Part shown: in pieces, positions 5,124 through 8,073 of the stretch
Layout of the letters: each line of letters begins with the position of its first letter
Position numbering within the stretch: the first letter of the stretch is position 1
Assembly: GCA_947484245.1 (NCBI GenBank)
Contig: CANKOT010000096.1
Span: 1-8,073 of the forward strand
From: Comamonadaceae bacterium
GTDB taxonomy: Bacteria; Pseudomonadota; Gammaproteobacteria; Burkholderiales; Burkholderiaceae
Length of the DNA stretch: 8,073 nucleotides
Direction: 5' to 3'
The notes under the pieces: model-generated
The model's input: the letters and a program-made list of their open reading frames with translations, nothing else
What the model was told of the DNA's origin: nothing
Database searches by the model: none
Position numbers and translations under genes: made by a program

Positions 5124-7367
5124 ATGTTCAGCCCAATCAAACGCTTGCATTTTTTTGTAGCCTGCACAGTTGCCTTAAGCCTTCTGGTGGGCTGCGGTGG
5201 TGTGACGAACGAACCTGTCCCTAAGGCCCTGCTGGCTGAAAATGTGCTATTTAGCTCTTACCAAGAGTCGCCCAAATATTTGGATTCCACCTCTTCTTAC
5301 AGCAACAACGAAACGCCTTGGACGTATGCCGTTTATGAACCTCCTTTGAAGTACCACTACCTCAAGAGGCCCTATGAGCTGGAAGCCCGAACCCTGACAG
5401 AGTTGCCCAATGTTAAATTTTTGAACAAGGAAGGCAAAGAGCTTTCGGCTCAGACGCCCGCTGATCAAATTGCGGAGAGCGTGTTCGAGCTCAAAATTCA
5501 GCCAGGCATTTTGTACCAGCCTCATCCTGCGTTTGCCAAAAAGGAAGATGGTCAGTACCGATATTTGTCTTTGAAGGAATCTGACATTGAAGGAATGCGA
5601 AGGCCTTATGACTTTGAACACTTGGGCACCCGCGAGCTGCTTGCAGAAGACTACGCTTATGCCATCAAACGTTTGGCAACGCCTCGCGTCAAGTCGCCTT
5701 CATTTGGTTTTTTGTCTGAAAAAATTGTGGGGCTACCAGACTATGGCAAGCAAATTAAAACTTTCAATGAAAAACTGAAGGAAGGCAAATCAGCCAAAGA
5801 AGTTGGGCCCCTTGGCCATCTGCCTTGGCTTGATTTTCGAGAGCATTCGCTTTCTGGCGTCGAAGTTCTAGACGCGCACACCTTGAAAATTCGGGTGGTC
5901 GGCAAGTACCCGCAGTTTAAATATTGGTTGGCCATGACCTTCTTCTCACCCATTCCTTGGGAAGTTGACGCTTTTTATGCGCAAGACGGCATGTCACGTC
6001 GGAATTTAAATCCAGACACTTGGCCAGTCGGAACCGGGCCTTACATGCTGACCGAATACGTTCCCAACTCGCGCATGGAATTGGTACGCAATCCCAATTA
6101 CCGAGGTGTTCCTTATCCTTGCGAGGGTGAGCCAGGTGATCAAGAAAAAGGGCTGCTGAAGGACTGTGGCAAAAGAACCCCCTTTGTGGACAAGGTGGTG
6201 TCGGTCATTGAAAAAGAAGGGACTTCGGTGGCGACCAAATTCATTCAAGGCTATTACGACATTCCACAACTTGAACGTGGCGAGCCTGGCATTGGCTATC
6301 AGGTTTCAATCCAAGATGGCACCGGACGCGCCAAAGAGTTGCTTGAACGAAAAATTCAACTGCCCAGCACCATTCAAGTTGGTTTTTGGCACTTTGGATT
6401 CAATTGGTTAGACCCCGTCGTGGGCTTGGGTAAAACACCAGAAGACCAAATTCGGAATAAAAAATTGAGACAAGCATTGGCCATTGCCTTTGACTTTGAA
6501 GAGTATGTCTCTATCTTTGAAGATGACCGTGCTCAGGTAAATCACAGCGTGGTGGTGCCTGGTTTATTTGGCAACAACCTGTCTAATCCCAACCCCGTCA
6601 TTTATGACAAAACGCCAGATGGCAAATTCAAGCGAAAGTCAATTGAAGTTGCGAAGAAATTATTGTCTGAGGCTGGTTATCCAGAGGGTCGAGATCTGAA
6701 AACAGGGCAACCCTTGGTCTTGAACTACGACACGCAAGGCGTAGGACCTGGCTACAAAGCACGCTTGGATTGGGTGTCCCAACAATTTGCCAAGCTCAAT
6801 GTTCAAATTGAAATTCGCAACACAGACTACAACCGTTTTCAAGACAAGATGCGCAAAGGGTCTGCTCAATTTTTCTTCTGGGGTTGGTTGGCTGACTATC
6901 CCGACCCAGAAAATTTTCTGTTCTTGTTGTACGGCCCAAATTCTAAGGTCAAGTTTGACGGTGAAAATGCTAGCAATTTTGCGCAACCTGAATTTGATCA
7001 ATTGTTCGCTCGCATGAAAGACCTCGAAGATACGCCTGAAAGAGCCGCCATGATCGCCCGAATGATTGAAATCATGCAGGAAGAAATGCCCATGCTGTTT
7101 GGTTGGTCTGAAGAGTTTGGCGGCGCCTACCATCAGTGGGTGGGCAACGGCAAGCCCTCCAACATCATTCGCGACAACTTGCCCTATTTGAGAATTGATG
7201 CTGCGCTACGCACCAGCAAAATCAAAGAGTGGAACCAAGCCATTTGGTGGCCCCTTGCCGCTCTGCCTTTCTTGTTGCTTGCGGCGGCTTGGCCTGCATG
7301 GCAAGCTTGGCGAAGGCGTCAATCACAGCGTGCCATAACGCATGTAGCCACACCAAGGAGTTTGTGA
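5124..7367 (+). CDS. ABC transporter solute-binding lipoprotein, family 5 (peptide/nickel type), with C-terminal transmembrane segment
   Basis: This 747-residue protein should bind a solute, probably an oligopeptide, in the periplasm and deliver it to the permease encoded next. Residues 1-23 are a lipoprotein signal with lipobox LVGC; C24 would carry the lipid. Family 5 (SBP_bac_5) hallmarks include RELLAEDYAYAIKRL in the first domain, PVGTGPY at 301-307 followed by RNPNYRG, RQALAIAFD at 449-457, AKKLLSEAGYPEG, and WGWLADYPDPENF at 586-598. The usual length is 500-550, so about 200 residues are extra: long insertions in the first half, including a C333/C348 loop, plus a tail. At 707-727 a hydrophobic segment ends in WRRRQSQR, predicting a membrane anchor with its tail in the cytoplasm. 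No clear ribosome binding site precedes the ATG (only AT-rich sequence), but the signal peptide fixes the start. The stop overlaps the permease ATG by one base. Family is sure; the substrate is inferred. Confidence 0.93.
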   Translation: MFSPIKRLHFFVACTVALSLLVGCGGVTNEPVPKALLAENVLFSSYQESPKYLDSTSSYSNNETPWTYAVYEPPLKYHYLKRPYELEARTLTELPNVKFLNKEGKELSAQTPADQIAESVFELKIQPGILYQPHPAFAKKEDGQYRYLSLKESDIEGMRRPYDFEHLGTRELLAEDYAYAIKRLATPRVKSPSFGFLSEKIVGLPDYGKQIKTFNEKLKEGKSAKEVGPLGHLPWLDFREHSLSGVEVLDAHTLKIRVVGKYPQFKYWLAMTFFSPIPWEVDAFYAQDGMSRRNLNPDTWPVGTGPYMLTEYVPNSRMELVRNPNYRGVPYPCEGEPGDQEKGLLKDCGKRTPFVDKVVSVIEKEGTSVATKFIQGYYDIPQLERGEPGIGYQVSIQDGTGRAKELLERKIQLPSTIQVGFWHFGFNWLDPVVGLGKTPEDQIRNKKLRQALAIAFDFEEYVSIFEDDRAQVNHSVVVPGLFGNNLSNPNPVIYDKTPDGKFKRKSIEVAKKLLSEAGYPEGRDLKTGQPLVLNYDTQGVGPGYKARLDWVSQQFAKLNVQIEIRNTDYNRFQDKMRKGSAQFFFWGWLADYPDPENFLFLLYGPNSKVKFDGENASNFAQPEFDQLFARMKDLEDTPERAAMIARMIEIMQEEMPMLFGWSEEFGGAYHQWVGNGKPSNIIRDNLPYLRIDAALRTSKIKEWNQAIWWPLAALPFLLLAAAWPAWQAWRRRQSQRAITHVATPRSL
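7355..7360 (+). promoter_or_regulatory. Ribosome binding site of the permease gene, inside the solute-binding protein gene
   Basis: AAGGAG lies six bases before the ATG at 7367. It sits within the last codons of the upstream gene, which fixes the permease start and indicates translational coupling. Confidence 0.8.
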
Positions 7368-8073
7368 TGTTTCGATTTTTAACACGCAAGTTGGCCTACG
7401 GCTTGGCCATTTTGATCGGCATTAACTTACTCACTTTTGTGCTGTTTTTCAAAGTCAATACACCAGACGACATGGCCCGCATGCAATTGGGTGGTAAACG
7501 CGTCACACCCGATGCCATTGAAAAATGGAAGGCAGAACGGGGCTATGACCGTCCTTTGTTTTTCAATGAACAAGAGCAGGGTATTGCAACATTGAGCAAT
7601 ACCTTATTTTTGGACAGTTCTTTGCGCATGTTTGCCTTTGACTTTGGTCGTGCAGACAGTGGTCGTGACATTGCTTCTGAAATTGTGAGGCGTGCTGGGC
7701 CTTCTATTGCGTTGGCTTTGCCAACCTTCATTGTGGGCCTTGGTGTGTCAATTGTGTTGGCTTTGGGCTTGGCGTTTTTTAGAGCAACCTACCTTGATTT
7801 TTGGGGCACCGTTTTGTGCGTGGTGTTCATGTCTATTTCGTCGCTGTTTTTCATCGTGATGGGGCAGTTCATGTTCTCGCGTGTGCTGCAGCTCATGCCC
7901 GTATCGGGCTTTGCGCCAGGGATGGATGCTTGGCGCTTCTTGGTGCTGCCCATTGCTGTGGGTATCTTGTCTAGACTGGGTGGCGAGGTGCGATTTAACA
8001 GAACGCTTTTCATGGAAGAAATTGGCAAGGACTATGTTCGAACCGCTAGATCCAAAGGCTTGTCTGAAAGCAG
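7367..8073 (+). CDS. ABC transporter permease, OppB/DppB type, N-terminal part, 3' end outside window
   Basis: This frame starts at ATG 7367, one base overlapping the preceding stop (TGATG), and stays open to the right edge, giving 235 residues of an expected 320-350. It is the first inner-membrane subunit of a peptide-type importer. Membrane segments are predicted near residues 10-30, 113-138, 145-170 and 189-204. The long periplasmic region after the first segment contains the family pattern KAERGYDRPLF (55-65) and an FDFGRADSGRDI stretch (91-102) that normally leads into the core domain. Residues 217-234 (EEIGKDYVRTARSKGLSE) are the EAA coupling loop that contacts the ATPase; the gene is cut just after it. 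The order solute-binding protein, then B-type permease is standard for these operons, and a C-type permease and one or two ATPases are expected beyond the window. Whether the substrate is peptide or something else cannot be told. Confidence 0.93.
   Translation, partial: MFRFLTRKLAYGLAILIGINLLTFVLFFKVNTPDDMARMQLGGKRVTPDAIEKWKAERGYDRPLFFNEQEQGIATLSNTLFLDSSLRMFAFDFGRADSGRDIASEIVRRAGPSIALALPTFIVGLGVSIVLALGLAFFRATYLDFWGTVLCVVFMSISSLFFIVMGQFMFSRVLQLMPVSGFAPGMDAWRFLVLPIAVGILSRLGGEVRFNRTLFMEEIGKDYVRTARSKGLSES

Noticed and set aside
6660..7133. Antisense open frame of 157 codons in the solute-binding protein gene
   Set aside because: The plus-strand frame here encodes conserved family 5 motifs; the antisense frame has no start context and no recognisable domain.
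1..8073. CRISPR arrays, tRNA/rRNA genes, insertion sequences, phage or toxin-antitoxin genes
   Set aside because: No tandem spaced repeats, no tRNA-like cloverleaf, and no transposase or integrase motifs were seen; the window is almost fully occupied by the five genes described.

Overview
The window looks like chromosomal DNA of a Gram-negative betaproteobacterium, most likely from the Burkholderiales/Comamonadaceae (Limnohabitans- or Rhodoferax-like). This placement is inferred from the overall feel of the FabI and solute-binding protein sequences, from the TonB-dependent outer-membrane receptors and from moderate base composition; it was not tested by a search. No RNA gene, insertion sequence, CRISPR array, phage gene or origin is visible.

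Layout. (1) Positions 1-929, minus strand: the N-terminal 309 residues of a TonB-dependent receptor (receptor 1); its 3' end lies beyond the left edge. Its upstream region (930-1100) holds a good ribosome binding site and a possible sigma-70 promoter whose spacer contains a perfect 7+7 bp inverted repeat. (2) Positions 1154-1939, minus strand: fabI, NADH-dependent enoyl-ACP reductase with its complete catalytic set, ending at a strong intrinsic terminator (1101-1127). (3) A 168-bp divergent, AT-rich intergenic region. (4) Positions 2108-4984, plus strand: a complete 958-residue TonB-dependent receptor (receptor 2), closed by a perfect 10-bp-stem terminator. (5) Positions 5124-7367 and 7367-8073, plus strand, behind their own promoter: a family 5 (peptide/nickel-type) ABC transporter solute-binding lipoprotein of unusual size, with a C-terminal membrane segment, overlapping by one base an OppB/DppB-type permease that runs off the right edge. 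The rest of the transporter (second permease, ATPases) presumably follows.

Taken together, receptor 2 and the ABC transporter could form an uptake route from outside the cell to the cytoplasm: the TonB-driven receptor crosses the outer membrane, the solute-binding lipoprotein captures the ligand in the periplasm and the permease takes it across the inner membrane. The substrate cannot be read from the sequence; oligopeptides or a peptide-like metal complex fit the family best. fabI is a housekeeping lipid-synthesis gene lying between two distantly similar receptors. The most unusual points are the double-ended (lipid plus transmembrane) solute-binding protein, the dyad inside the receptor 1 promoter and the paired cysteines in the receptors. 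I see no clear evidence of a wholly new type of system.
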